From: Dasania phycosphaerae
GTDB taxonomy: Bacteria > Pseudomonadota > Gammaproteobacteria > Pseudomonadales > Dasaniaceae
Assembly (NCBI RefSeq): GCF_026891035.1
Contig: NZ_JAPTGG010000010.1
Span: forward strand, 62,001 to 126,000
Length of the DNA: 64,000 nt
Direction of reading: 5' to 3'
The translations under genes were made by a program, and so were the position numbers. The notes beneath the pieces are model-generated. The model saw only the letters and a program-made list of their open reading frames with translations, ran no database searches and was not told the DNA's origin. Position 1 is the first letter of the stretch; every line of letters starts with the position of its first letter. Positions 1 to 8,018 of this stretch are shown piece after piece.

Positions 1-247
1 CGTGAGTCTTGCGTATACCCATCAACAACACCAAGCCGGTGATAAAGGTAAACATCGCACCCCAACGGAACCACCATAAAGCGCGTGGCGCTAACTTTTT
101 AGTTGCGTCAGCTTTGGCACTGGCCTCGGCCTCTTTAAAGTATTCACCTTGGATAAAGTTGAAGTAGTACAGTAGGCCTATCCACGTGATACCGAATAAC
201 ACGTGCGCCCAGCGAAAAAGTAGATCTAAGCTAATGATATTTTCCAT
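1..247 (-). CDS. PuuD-like (urate oxidase N-terminal family) membrane protein, 5' part only
   Basis: The reading frame starts at an ATG at 247 and runs off the left edge, so only about 82 residues are visible. They contain an N-terminal hydrophobic segment (WAHVLFGITWIGLLYYFNF), a charged stretch, then RALWWFRWGAMFTFITG, the pattern I know from the membrane domain of urate hydroxylase PuuD (Urate_ox_N family). Family members are multi-pass inner-membrane proteins, some with a C-terminal cytochrome c domain. The rest of the gene is outside the window, so neither the haem domain nor a purine-degradation role can be checked. Family recognition is from memory of the motif. Confidence 0.6.
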   Translation of the reverse strand, partial: MENIISLDLLFRWAHVLFGITWIGLLYYFNFIQGEYFKEAEASAKADATKKLAPRALWWFRWGAMFTFITGLVLLMGIRKTH

Positions 248-506
248 GAAACACCCCTAGTTGATTATGGAAGGATTATTGTTATTGAGGAGTATAGCAA
301 CCCCTTAATAGCTGAGTGCTTTTATAGGCTATTTAGCCTTAAATTTAAACCTCTTTTATAGTATTCACCTCTATTTATATGCTTTTGCCGAAATATTGAA
401 CGAAATCACAGCCCAGTTGAACCCTCACAGTTTGCCCTAGTCAAAAGCCGTGCAATAATGCTGCAGCAGTCACCACCCTTAATAACGAAGCGCTGATAAA
501 CACACT

Positions 507-1274
507 ATGGCCAACAACGACAACCGTCCCCCTCAAGACAATATCGCCATCACCCCCGCTCGCGATGAAATCGCATCCTACAAGCGTACCCAAACCAAAG
601 GTGCACTTAACAGTTTAGGTGTAGTGCCCGACGTACAAACCGGCGGCAGTGCCAGCAATACACTCAAAATCATCTTGGCCTCAGTGGTTGTAGTACTCAT
701 ACTCACGGCGGTTCTAGCGGGCTTTTTACAACAGCGCTTAAAAGCTGCGGAGTACACCCTCAAACTTACCGAAGCCAGAGTCGCCGAACTAGAAAGCCGA
801 CTATCCGTTACCGATGAAAGCCTAGGTGAATCCAGCGCAGCCATGAAAGTTAAACTGCGTGAGCTAGACTTTGAAGTACGCAAGCTATGGGACAATGTGT
901 GGAAAAAGAGCAAACAGCGCTTAGAAGTACTAGAAACCAAACAGCAAAGCCACGACAAAAGCCTCAACAATGTTAAGACCTTTATAGACCGCACCGAACA
1001 AAAACTGGCTCAAAACGAGCAAGTCACCACCAAGCTCAACCAAAAGCTGCAAACCCTGGATCAACTCAGCAGCCAGCTGGCCAACAACGAACGAAAGTTA
1101 AAAGCTCAAGAGAGCAATCTGGAAAAAACCAACGATAAGGTCAACCAATTCAACACCCGCCTGATCAAAGCCGAACGCTTAGCAGCCGACAATAAAGAGC
1201 GCCTAGACTCGGTAGATCATTTTAGACGCAAAGTGAATGCGGATTTACTAAAGCTAACCGGCGGCACACAATGA
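507..1274 (+). CDS. Membrane-anchored coiled-coil protein of unknown function
   Basis: A 255-residue protein with a polar N-terminus (about 1-50), one hydrophobic segment at about 53-74 (LKIILASVVVVLILTAVLAG), and then an almost continuous coiled coil rich in K, E, Q and L to about residue 250. The expected topology is a cytoplasmic N-terminus, one membrane span and a long periplasmic rod. I do not recognise a named family. It could be an envelope scaffold or division-type factor, but nothing in the sequence decides this. The start codon has no strong ribosome binding site. The gene is monocistronic and followed by a CTAG-centred hairpin and a dispersed repeat. Confidence 0.7.
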   Translation: MANNDNRPPQDNIAITPARDEIASYKRTQTKGALNSLGVVPDVQTGGSASNTLKIILASVVVVLILTAVLAGFLQQRLKAAEYTLKLTEARVAELESRLSVTDESLGESSAAMKVKLRELDFEVRKLWDNVWKKSKQRLEVLETKQQSHDKSLNNVKTFIDRTEQKLAQNEQVTTKLNQKLQTLDQLSSQLANNERKLKAQESNLEKTNDKVNQFNTRLIKAERLAADNKERLDSVDHFRRKVNADLLKLTGGTQ

Positions 1275-1283
1275 TTTTTGTAG

Positions 1284-1300
1284 ACTCTAGTATCTAGAGT
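1284..1300. repeat. Perfect CTAG-centred hairpin
   Basis: ACTCTAG and CTAGAGT are separated by TAT, giving 7-bp arms and a 3-base loop ten bases after the coiled-coil gene. There is no T tract, so it is not a standard terminator. Confidence 0.5.
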
Positions 1301-1343
1301 GATAGCCGCTAGCTACAAAAGCATCCTTAGACTTTAACTAACA

Positions 1344-1370
1344 GTCATACCGGGCTTGCCCCGGTATCCA
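1344..1370. repeat. REP-like intergenic palindrome, copy 1
   Basis: The element has the layout GTCAT-ACCGGG-loop-CCCGGT-ATCCA. Copy 2 at 14558-14583 has the same frame (GTCA...CCGG...CCGG...TCCA) with a different stem. Such GTCAT/ATCCA palindromes are a known class of dispersed intergenic repeat in proteobacteria. The surrounding 200-bp gap (1275-1473) otherwise holds only the CTAG hairpin at 1284 and the acetyltransferase ribosome binding site. Confidence 0.6.
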
Positions 1371-1473
1371 AAGAACTACCCCTGCCAGCAAGATAGCTGC
1401 TTTTAACTGTAAGTACTGACGCTGCACATAGCCGAGTGCCCGTTAATAAATTCTCTTATTATTAAGGACAATA

Positions 1474-2196
1474 ATGAAATACGAGTTAAATCAATTCAAT
1501 CAACCAGTAGGCTTAACCATAAGCAACTGGACGCCACCACCTATACCTAAGCACATAGCACTCACAGGCCATTTTTGTCGCCTAGAACCACTAGCCCCAC
1601 ACCACGCAGCAAGTTTATACACCGCCAACCAAGCAAATAGCGAAGGTGAGAACTGGACGTATTTACCCTACGGCCCTTTTGCCAACAGTAAAGATTACCA
1701 AGCCTGGATTGAGCAATGCGCAAGCAGCAACGACCCGCTCTTTTACGCCATTACTGATCTAGCCACAGGCAAGCCCGCAGGCATTGCCAGCTATTTGCGC
1801 ATCGCACCTAACATGGGCACGATTGAAGTTGGCCATATACATTATTCACCAAGCTTACGGCGCAGCCCTGCAGCAACAGAGGCGATGTATTTAATGATGG
1901 AATATGTTTTCTCATTGGGCTATAGGCGCTACGAATGGAAATGCGATGCTCTAAATGCCCCTTCGCGAGCCGCAGCCCAACGCTTAGGCTTTTCTTTCGA
2001 AGGTATATTTCGCCAAGCAGCCGTCGTCAAGGGACGTAATCGCGACACCGCTTGGTATGCAGCCACCGATCAAGAATGGCCAGCGCTTAAAGCCGCCTTT
2101 GTACAATGGCTATCGCCAGACAACTTTGATGAACACGGTATTCAAAAAACTAAACTGTCCGATTTAACCGCCCCGTGCTTACAAAATATTATTTAA
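1474..2196 (+). CDS. GNAT family N-acetyltransferase (RimJ/RimL type)
   Basis: 240 residues. The order of elements fits the Acetyltransf_3 branch of GNAT enzymes: a substrate-side N-terminal region, a central strand with GTIEVGHIHYSP, a helix starting at RRSPAATEAMYLMMEYVF, and the C-terminal YRRYEWKCDALNAPSRAAAQ / LGFSFEGIFRQ pattern. GNAT proteins move an acetyl group from acetyl-CoA to an amine. Relatives are often annotated as ribosomal-protein alanine acetyltransferases, but the substrate cannot be read here. An AAGGACA ribosome binding site sits just before the ATG. The gene stands alone and converges on the alr terminator. Confidence 0.85.
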   Translation: MKYELNQFNQPVGLTISNWTPPPIPKHIALTGHFCRLEPLAPHHAASLYTANQANSEGENWTYLPYGPFANSKDYQAWIEQCASSNDPLFYAITDLATGKPAGIASYLRIAPNMGTIEVGHIHYSPSLRRSPAATEAMYLMMEYVFSLGYRRYEWKCDALNAPSRAAAQRLGFSFEGIFRQAAVVKGRNRDTAWYAATDQEWPALKAAFVQWLSPDNFDEHGIQKTKLSDLTAPCLQNII

Positions 2197-2202
2197 TAAA
2201 GC

Positions 2203-2230
2203 AAAAAAGCCAACCCCGCAAAGAGTTGGC
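2203..2230 (-). terminator. Intrinsic terminator of alr
   Basis: On the minus strand GCCAAC, a 10-base loop and GTTGGC are followed by TTTTTTG. It lies about 40 bases past the alr stop codon. Confidence 0.75.
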
Positions 2231-2269
2231 CCTACAAGAAACTAGCGACTGTAGACTAAGTACTAGCGA

Positions 2270-3382
2270 CTACTTCCCTAAATAAACCCTAGGCACTCTA
2301 GCCGGCATACGTGCCAACAGTTCATAACCTATGGTGCCAGCACAGTCGGCAATCTCATCGACTGACAAACCCTCACCCCACATCAACACCTCATCACCCA
2401 GTTGCACATCAGCTAAATCGGTCACATCTATGGTAATCATATCCATGGACACTCTACCCACTATGCTGGCGCGCTGGCCGTGTATTAATACGGGAGTGCC
2501 GGGCTTAACCACACGGGGATAGCCATCGGCATAGCCCATGGCAATGGTGGCAATTTTTGAGGGGCGCTGGGCACACCAGCTGGCGCCATAGCCCACGCAT
2601 TCACCTATAGCTATATCGCGCAAAGCAATCACCGCCGTACGCAGGTTCATCACCGGCTGCAGCTGGTCGGCATTTTCCTGACTGTGGCCGAAGGGGTTGC
2701 CGCCATAGAGCATATAACCAGGGCGGTTCCAGCTGCGACGACAATCTTGCCAGGCCATGGTACCGGCTGAGTTGGCCAAGCTGGTTTCTACACGCTGGCC
2801 CAACTCATCGGCTACGGCGCTAATGGCCGCCAAAGTATCAGCAAAACACTGTATTTGCTTGGGGGTTTGCGGGCGCTCTATCTCATCACCGCAGGCTAGG
2901 TGCGACATCAGCACTATGCCGTCAGCGACGTTATCGCTCTCAGCCAGTAAACGGTATAGCTCTACCGCTGCACCAGGCTGTACGCCCAAACGGTGCATGC
3001 CGGTATCCAGCTTTAACCAAACTTTTAACGCTTGGCCACTAGCGGCCTGAGTAATCATTTCTATTTGCTGGCGGTGGCCCACGGCTACCCAAAAGCCCTG
3101 CTGCCTGGCTACAGCTAATTCTTCGGCGCTGAACATGCCCTCTAACAATAAGATGGGCTGCTGTATGCCGGCCTCACGCAGCTCCATGGCCTCCTCTATG
3201 CAAGCCACCCCAAAAACTGGCGCCTCTGCTTGCAAAGCTTGGGCTGCAGCAACGGCGCCATGGCCATAGGCGTTGGCTTTGACTATTGCCACGGCCTGCG
3301 AGTCAGGTGCGACTTTACAGGCCAAGCGATAATTATGGCGCAAGGCGTCGAGGTTGATTTCAGCTTTTGCAGGACGAGCCAT
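2270..3382 (-). CDS. alr: Alanine racemase
   Basis: A 370-residue PLP enzyme that interconverts L- and D-alanine in the cytoplasm and supplies D-Ala for peptidoglycan. The PLP lysine is K35 in VKANAYGHG, and the second catalytic base is Y265 in VGYGASW. The substrate-side KLDTGMHRLG and the C-terminal VSMDM motif are also present. Length is normal. It is the last gene of a minus-strand run but is separated from the aminotransferase upstream by an intrinsic terminator (about 3444-3492), so it probably has its own promoter in 3383-3443. Its position beside a D-amino acid type aminotransferase and a D-glutamate cyclase candidate suggests it may also feed D-Ala metabolism (inference). Confidence 0.96.
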   Translation of the reverse strand: MARPAKAEINLDALRHNYRLACKVAPDSQAVAIVKANAYGHGAVAAAQALQAEAPVFGVACIEEAMELREAGIQQPILLLEGMFSAEELAVARQQGFWVAVGHRQQIEMITQAASGQALKVWLKLDTGMHRLGVQPGAAVELYRLLAESDNVADGIVLMSHLACGDEIERPQTPKQIQCFADTLAAISAVADELGQRVETSLANSAGTMAWQDCRRSWNRPGYMLYGGNPFGHSQENADQLQPVMNLRTAVIALRDIAIGECVGYGASWCAQRPSKIATIAMGYADGYPRVVKPGTPVLIHGQRASIVGRVSMDMITIDVTDLADVQLGDEVLMWGEGLSVDEIADCAGTIGYELLARMPARVPRVYLGK

Positions 3383-3443
3383 AGTGTCTTTCTCTTACTA
3401 GGTAAAACAGGCTGTTTAAATAGGGCGCAAGGCCTTAACAGAC

Positions 3444-3492
3444 AAAAAAGCAAGAATAAGCGCCGTAGATCATTAGCGCTTTTCTTGCTTTT
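3444..3492 (-). terminator. Intrinsic terminator between the aminotransferase and alr
   Basis: The arms AAAAGCAAGAATAAGCGC and GCGCTTTTCTTGCTTTT pair with one bulged base around a 12-base loop. On the minus strand the stem runs into TTTTTTG. It would end the aminotransferase transcript before alr. Confidence 0.75.
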
Positions 3493-3535
3493 AAGCACTG
3501 CAATTAAGCAGCGCGGATAGTATTAAGCGTAACGA

Positions 3536-4393
3536 TTAGTAATCGTATTTTTGTGCGCTATACAAAGTTTGTGCGGCCAACCATACGTCGCCCACTTCAC
3601 CGTTGCCTACAGGCTTGCCATCGACTTCGATAACCGGTGCAATTTCTTTAGAGGAAGAGGTAATCCACACTTCATCAGCATTTAATACTTCTTCTTTAGT
3701 AACGATGCGCTCTTCCACTTTAATAGAGCCGTCTTTTGCTAAGATGCTCAATAAAATTTTGCGGGTAATACCAGGTAAACACTGGTGATCTAATGGTGGC
3801 GTCGCCACTACACCGTCTTTAACTATATAGGCATTACAGGCTGAGGCTTCAGTTAGCTCATCGTTGGCGTTGAACAATAAAGTTTCGTTCATGCCGGCAG
3901 CGTGGCCCACTTGGAAGTGCATCACATTACCTAACAAAGCGGTAGACTTAATGTTGCAGCGATCCCAGCGTAAGTCTTGCTGAGTATTAACTTTATAGCC
4001 TTTAATCTTGGTCTTATCAGCAACAGTAGCCGGTGGTATTTCAAAAGCAAAAGCAAACACAGTAGGTGCTACATTATCGGGGTAAGCGTGAAAACGCTTA
4101 GAGTCAGCACCGCGGCTTACGTGTAAGTAGATACCTAGGTTGCCGCCGCCATTCTTCTCGATTAGCTGGTCGCAAACATCTTTCCATTGATCGTGTGACC
4201 AATCTAATTTGATATCAATAAAACCCATGCCTTCTATCATGCGGTCTATGTGCGGGCCGAAGCCAACCATCTTGCCGTCGTAGGAAGGAACTACCTCATA
4301 GATGCCGTCGCCAAATAAAAAGCCACGGTCCATAGGCGATATTTTCGCTTCTTCCATGGGCATATAAGCGCCGTCTAAGTACACAATAGACAT
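3536..4393 (-). CDS. Class IV PLP aminotransferase, D-amino acid aminotransferase type
   Basis: 285 residues, the usual length of fold-type IV enzymes. The N-terminal motif SPMDRGFLFGDGIYEV is the family signature. The PLP lysine is K149 in RCNIKSTALLGN, and LTEASACNAYIVKDG and LPGITRKILL follow in the expected order. The family includes D-amino acid aminotransferase (D-Ala + 2-oxoglutarate to pyruvate + D-Glu), branched-chain aminotransferase and aminodeoxychorismate lyase. The neighbours (alr, D-glutamate cyclase domains, 5-oxoprolinase) favour the D-amino acid assignment, which would make D-Glu here. Substrate is inferred from context and not proven by residues. Confidence 0.85.
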   Translation of the reverse strand: MSIVYLDGAYMPMEEAKISPMDRGFLFGDGIYEVVPSYDGKMVGFGPHIDRMIEGMGFIDIKLDWSHDQWKDVCDQLIEKNGGGNLGIYLHVSRGADSKRFHAYPDNVAPTVFAFAFEIPPATVADKTKIKGYKVNTQQDLRWDRCNIKSTALLGNVMHFQVGHAAGMNETLLFNANDELTEASACNAYIVKDGVVATPPLDHQCLPGITRKILLSILAKDGSIKVEERIVTKEEVLNADEVWITSSSKEIAPVIEVDGKPVGNGEVGDVWLAAQTLYSAQKYDY

Positions 4394-4595
4394 AAGATTA
4401 ATCTCACGTTAGTCAAAAGTTTCGGTCCATGCCTCTAGGGGGTATACCCTTAGAAAATGGCCACCTGGAAATAAAAGGGCGGCAATTCTAACAGAAATTA
4501 CCGCTTTTGGTCATCTTTACAGCAATATTGGCAGCTATTGCCGCTGTAGGCCGCAGAAAATAAGGCCTACGGTTTGCTTACAAACTCATTTAATG

Positions 4596-4620
4596 GCAAA
4601 AAACCAGGGGCTAAAAGCCC
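4596..4620 (-). terminator. Putative terminator overlapping the stop codon of the DUF4392 gene
   Basis: On the minus strand GGGCT-TTT-AGCCC includes the last Gly-Phe codons and the TAG stop, followed by CTGG and TTTTTT. The short stem and the 4-base gap before the T tract make it a moderate candidate. A second 7-bp inverted repeat (GTAGGCC / GGCCTAC) lies at 4546-4570. Confidence 0.5.
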
Positions 4621-5498
4621 GCTACTGCTCGCAATTCAGCAATAACTGACTCACCTTCGCTGGGCTCCATACCATCCTCAGTCACCGTGTTTTCGCGGCT
4701 AACGCCATCGACACTGCCACGGGCCGATAGATATTCTAAAATCGCTCTGGGCTGGATAGGGGCGAGCAGGTCTTGCTCATTCCATATAGATAGCCACACG
4801 ATCAAACCGTAGGCTCCCCAGTTAGACACATCCGCCACCATTAACTCGTCGCACTGGGTGCGGGCGGGGATAATACTCAAGCTCTCTAAGGCCTCAGCAA
4901 TATTGCCCATGCCTATTTCATTGCCACCGTCGCCTATAGCCATGGTGGGACAAGCCGCCAAACGTAAAAAGTCGTCAAAACTAGGGCAGCGGTGGCTAAT
5001 ATCTTCACCCCGCATATTCGAGTACTGACCGTTAGCGTTGAGACCAGGCATCTCTATGCTCACTACCACATCGGGCTTTAGCTGCGCCAAGCCAGCTTTG
5101 GCCTCTTGCTCGGCTACCGCCAAATTGCCTTCGCTAATAGTATGCACCCGGTAATCCGGCGCCAAGGCTGCCGCCAAATCGCCGCTGGTGACGATCATAG
5201 GCTGCATACCCAAGGTGGCTAGCGCGTCATACAAGGCAATAGCGCCTACTGGGCCATCGGTTTCAAACGTGTGGGTGTCACCCGGTTGAGGCACGGGAAA
5301 GCCGGTGCCTATCAACACCACACTGCCGGGCTTGGCCAGCTGCTCTTGCAAAACTCTGGCGGCACGGTAGTAATAACCCGCTTCCAAGGCGGCCTGAGCA
5401 TTTTGCATACCCCGCGGGTTGCGAGCTACCAAGATGTTTTCAATTTGCTGGCTAAGCGCCTGCTCGGCGGTGTTGTAACGTAATTCAGTGGTGGTCAT
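4611..5498 (-). CDS. DUF4392 protein, D-glutamate cyclase C-terminal-domain type
   Basis: 295 residues. It resembles the DUF4392 domain, which forms the C-terminal half of the animal mitochondrial D-glutamate cyclase (DGLUCY); that enzyme turns D-glutamate into 5-oxo-D-proline. Visible elements are VVLIGTGFPVPQPGDTHTFE near residue 60, the DGPVGAIALYDAL segment, VVSIEMPGLNANGQYSNMRG in the middle, and AIGDGGNEIGMGN near residue 190, which probably forms the active-site loop (inference). It lies 65 bases after pxpC and ends the presumed operon. The DUF1445 half is encoded at the other end of the same cluster. No signal peptide, so cytoplasmic. Confidence 0.85.
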   Translation of the reverse strand: MTTTELRYNTAEQALSQQIENILVARNPRGMQNAQAALEAGYYYRAARVLQEQLAKPGSVVLIGTGFPVPQPGDTHTFETDGPVGAIALYDALATLGMQPMIVTSGDLAAALAPDYRVHTISEGNLAVAEQEAKAGLAQLKPDVVVSIEMPGLNANGQYSNMRGEDISHRCPSFDDFLRLAACPTMAIGDGGNEIGMGNIAEALESLSIIPARTQCDELMVADVSNWGAYGLIVWLSIWNEQDLLAPIQPRAILEYLSARGSVDGVSRENTVTEDGMEPSEGESVIAELRAVAGF

Positions 5499-5563
5499 AA
5501 AACTATCTCAAAGCTATAACTCGCGGCCATGGGCCCGAGCTATAGGCAGCTGTAAATCTGGGG

Positions 5564-6508
5564 CTATTGCTCCAGTACGGTCAATCGGCTTTGGGCGCGT
5601 TCAAACTGGCTTTTGGCTAAGTGCAAAGCATTGTGCGCGCAGTCTATGGTGATAGGCTCAAAGCGAACCTTAGCACCCGGCATTTGTTGGGCTAACTTCG
5701 CTAAATCCAAGGACAGTACAGCACCTATTTTAGGGTAGCCGCCTATGGTTTGGCGATCATTCATTAAGACGATAGGCTGACCATCGGGGGGGACCTGTAT
5801 AGCCCCTAAACAAATACCCTCTGATAGCATCGCTGATACATCAGCGGCAATGGCTGGGCCTTCTACTTTATAACCCATGCGGTCACAGCGGTCAGACACG
5901 GTGTACTCACTGCCAAAAAAGATACGCTGCTGCACTCGGCTAAAGCTCTGCTCTTGATAGCTGGGGATTACCCTAAGAGTAATTTCTTTGCTGTAATGTG
6001 GGCGCAACTGCTCGGGCAACTCTAAACAAGGGGCATCAATACCTTTAACCGGTAGCTGATCTCCTGCCTGCAGGGCTTTGCCCGCCAAGCCGCCTATGCC
6101 TTCGCGCACCACGGTGGCCACAGAACCAAAGCTCTGCTCAACTTGAAAGCCACCGGCAACGGCAATATAAGAGCGGCAGCCATTAGTCGCAAAGCTTAAT
6201 GCAATGGTGTCGCCCGCTTTAATTTTGTGGCTGCGCCATAGCTGGGCTTCGTCACCGTTAATAGTAAAAGGCACTTGCGCACCGGTGACGGCAATCACCG
6301 TATCGGCCTGCGACTCCAACGTTAAGCCGCCCACACTGGCCTCAATAGCCACTGCATCTACAGGGTTACCACATAATAAATTGGCCCAGTTAAACGCCAA
6401 GGCATCCATGGGCCCAGAGGTAGTTAAACCCACGCCGTGATAACCATAACGGCCAGCATCTTGTAATAAGCTTAAAAAACCGGGAGAAACGACTTTAAAA
6501 CAACTCAT
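5564..6508 (-). CDS. pxpC: 5-oxoprolinase subunit PxpC (biotin-dependent carboxyltransferase-like, KipA family)
   Basis: 314 residues with the family opening KVVSPGFLSLLQDAGRYGYHG...SGPMDALAFNWANLL, then the IEASVGGLTL and C-terminal IVLMNDRQTIGGYPKIG motifs. PxpA, PxpB and PxpC together form the ATP-dependent prokaryotic 5-oxoprolinase that opens 5-oxoproline to glutamate. The ATG overlaps the pxpB stop by four bases (ATGA), and a strong GCAGGAGG ribosome binding site lies inside the end of pxpB, so translation is probably coupled. The old name KipA comes from a sporulation-kinase role in Bacillus that is not relevant here. Some members are annotated as urea carboxylase-related. Confidence 0.92.
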   Translation of the reverse strand: MSCFKVVSPGFLSLLQDAGRYGYHGVGLTTSGPMDALAFNWANLLCGNPVDAVAIEASVGGLTLESQADTVIAVTGAQVPFTINGDEAQLWRSHKIKAGDTIALSFATNGCRSYIAVAGGFQVEQSFGSVATVVREGIGGLAGKALQAGDQLPVKGIDAPCLELPEQLRPHYSKEITLRVIPSYQEQSFSRVQQRIFFGSEYTVSDRCDRMGYKVEGPAIAADVSAMLSEGICLGAIQVPPDGQPIVLMNDRQTIGGYPKIGAVLSLDLAKLAQQMPGAKVRFEPITIDCAHNALHLAKSQFERAQSRLTVLEQ

Positions 6509-7215
6509 GCGCTGGCCTCCTGCTGTAAAAATTTCTCATCCAACTCGCCACCCATATCCAAAAACTCTGCTTTGGTGATGGCTTTAAATTTCACCCGGTC
6601 ACCCACTGCTACCGGCATTAGGCTGTCACCCTCTGGGGTAAACATGGGGATAGGGCACAGGCCGATTAAATTCCAACCGCCAGGCGATGGCGCGGGATAA
6701 ATCGCCGTTTGCCTGTCGGCAATACCCACTGCTCCCTTGGGCACATATTTACGTGGCGTGGCTATACGCGGTGAGGCTATGCGCTCATCCACTTGCCCCA
6801 AATAAGCAAAGCCCGGGGCAAAACCTATGGCGTAAACGCGGTATTCTTCGGATTGGTGCAGGTCGATAATCTCTTGCACACTCAAACCAGAGCGCTCAGA
6901 AATCAAGCTTAAGTCTGGGCCTGACTCTTGGCTGTAATACACCGGCAAGGTAACCACGGTACCCTCTTGCCCTGCGCCAGACACATTCGCTTCAATCGCT
7001 GTGCGTATACCTTTGCGCAGCTGCAAGTGGTCACATTTATAGGCATCAAAAATAACTAACAAGGAAGCATAGGAAGGCACGGTGTCGATAATAAGCTCGG
7101 CCATTTGCTCGCGTATGGCATTGTTGGCCGCCTGCACCTGTGCAGCCACCTCGGCATTCGCCTCCTCGCCAAAATATAAAATCAGTGAGTTTTCACCGGC
7201 TACGTGAATCTTCAT
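6505..7215 (-). CDS. pxpB: 5-oxoprolinase subunit PxpB (KipI family)
   Basis: 236 residues. The family signatures are GFAPGFAYLG, then SPRIATPRKYVPKGAVGIAD and YPAPSPGGWNLIG in the second half. With PxpC it makes the part of 5-oxoprolinase that resembles allophanate hydrolase subunits 1 and 2. The gene starts three bases after the pxpA stop and overlaps pxpC by four bases, which is tight operon packing. The length is typical. The start ATG has only a weak upstream ribosome binding site, in keeping with coupling to pxpA. Confidence 0.93.
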   Translation of the reverse strand: MKIHVAGENSLILYFGEEANAEVAAQVQAANNAIREQMAELIIDTVPSYASLLVIFDAYKCDHLQLRKGIRTAIEANVSGAGQEGTVVTLPVYYSQESGPDLSLISERSGLSVQEIIDLHQSEEYRVYAIGFAPGFAYLGQVDERIASPRIATPRKYVPKGAVGIADRQTAIYPAPSPGGWNLIGLCPIPMFTPEGDSLMPVAVGDRVKFKAITKAEFLDMGGELDEKFLQQEASA

Positions 7216-7218
7216 AGT

Positions 7219-7968
7219 TTAACTCGCTCGCTGGTCTACTAGGGCGCGGATGGCTTCTATGGCTTGCACACCGGCCAGGTTGTCGCCGTGTACGCACAGG
7301 GTGTCTACCTGCAAGTTAAGTGTGTGACCACTTACTGTCGTGATAGTCCCCGCATCACATAGCTGCTCTACTTGCGCTAGCATTTTTTCTTTATTGTGTA
7401 CGGCACCGGCCTTGCTGCGTGCTAAGAGCTTGCCATCGTCGTCGTAGCAGCGGTCGGCAAAGGCTTCAAACCACAATTCCAAACCCAGCTCAGCGGCTTC
7501 AGCCTTGTGTTCATCGGCTTGCGGGGTGGCTTGCAGCATTAATTTAATGGGCTTATGGAAGGCTGCTACGGCCTCCATTATCGCTTTGCGCACTTCAACC
7601 TTGGCCATCATGTCGTTGTATAAAGCACCGTGTGGTTTTACGTATTCCAGCTCCACACCTACCGACTTGGCCATGCCATCCATCGCGGACAACTGATACA
7701 ACATAAAGGCTTTAATTTCATCAGCGCTGCAATTCATAGAGCGACGACCAAAACCCACTAAGTCGGGATAAGCCGGGTGAGCCCCCACCATCACGCCGTG
7801 TTCTTTGGCTAGGCTTAGGGTGCGCTGCATAATCAGCGGATCACCGGCATGAAAACCACAGGCTATATTGGCTTGATCGATATGAGGCATCACCGCCTCA
7901 TCCATGCCCATGGTCCATGAGCCGAAACTTTCACCTAAATCACAATTTAAACGCACGTTGCTCTCCAA
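7219..7968 (-). CDS. pxpA: 5-oxoprolinase subunit PxpA (LamB/YcsF family)
   Basis: 249 residues with the diagnostic N-terminus LNCDLGESFGSWTMG and ANIACGFHAGDP, plus GVMVGAHPAYPDLVGFGRR and VKPHGALYND. PxpA is the third component of the ATP-dependent 5-oxoprolinase. Known PxpABC enzymes act on 5-oxo-L-proline. If this operon serves D-glutamate breakdown, the complex must accept the D-isomer or a racemising step is needed, which the sequence does not settle. It lies 50 bases after the DUF1445 gene and 3 bases before pxpB. Confidence 0.94.
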   Translation of the reverse strand: MESNVRLNCDLGESFGSWTMGMDEAVMPHIDQANIACGFHAGDPLIMQRTLSLAKEHGVMVGAHPAYPDLVGFGRRSMNCSADEIKAFMLYQLSAMDGMAKSVGVELEYVKPHGALYNDMMAKVEVRKAIMEAVAAFHKPIKLMLQATPQADEHKAEAAELGLELWFEAFADRCYDDDGKLLARSKAGAVHNKEKMLAQVEQLCDAGTITTVSGHTLNLQVDTLCVHGDNLAGVQAIEAIRALVDQRAS

Positions 7969-8018
7969 ATTTTTTTAAACAATCTCTATGTTTACTCGCC
8001 ACTGCTGCTCGCCAGCTA

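Noticed and set aside
3283..3498. 71-residue minus-strand frame overlapping the alr start
   Set aside because: It overlaps alr in another frame, covers the terminator hairpin at 3444-3492 and has no family features.
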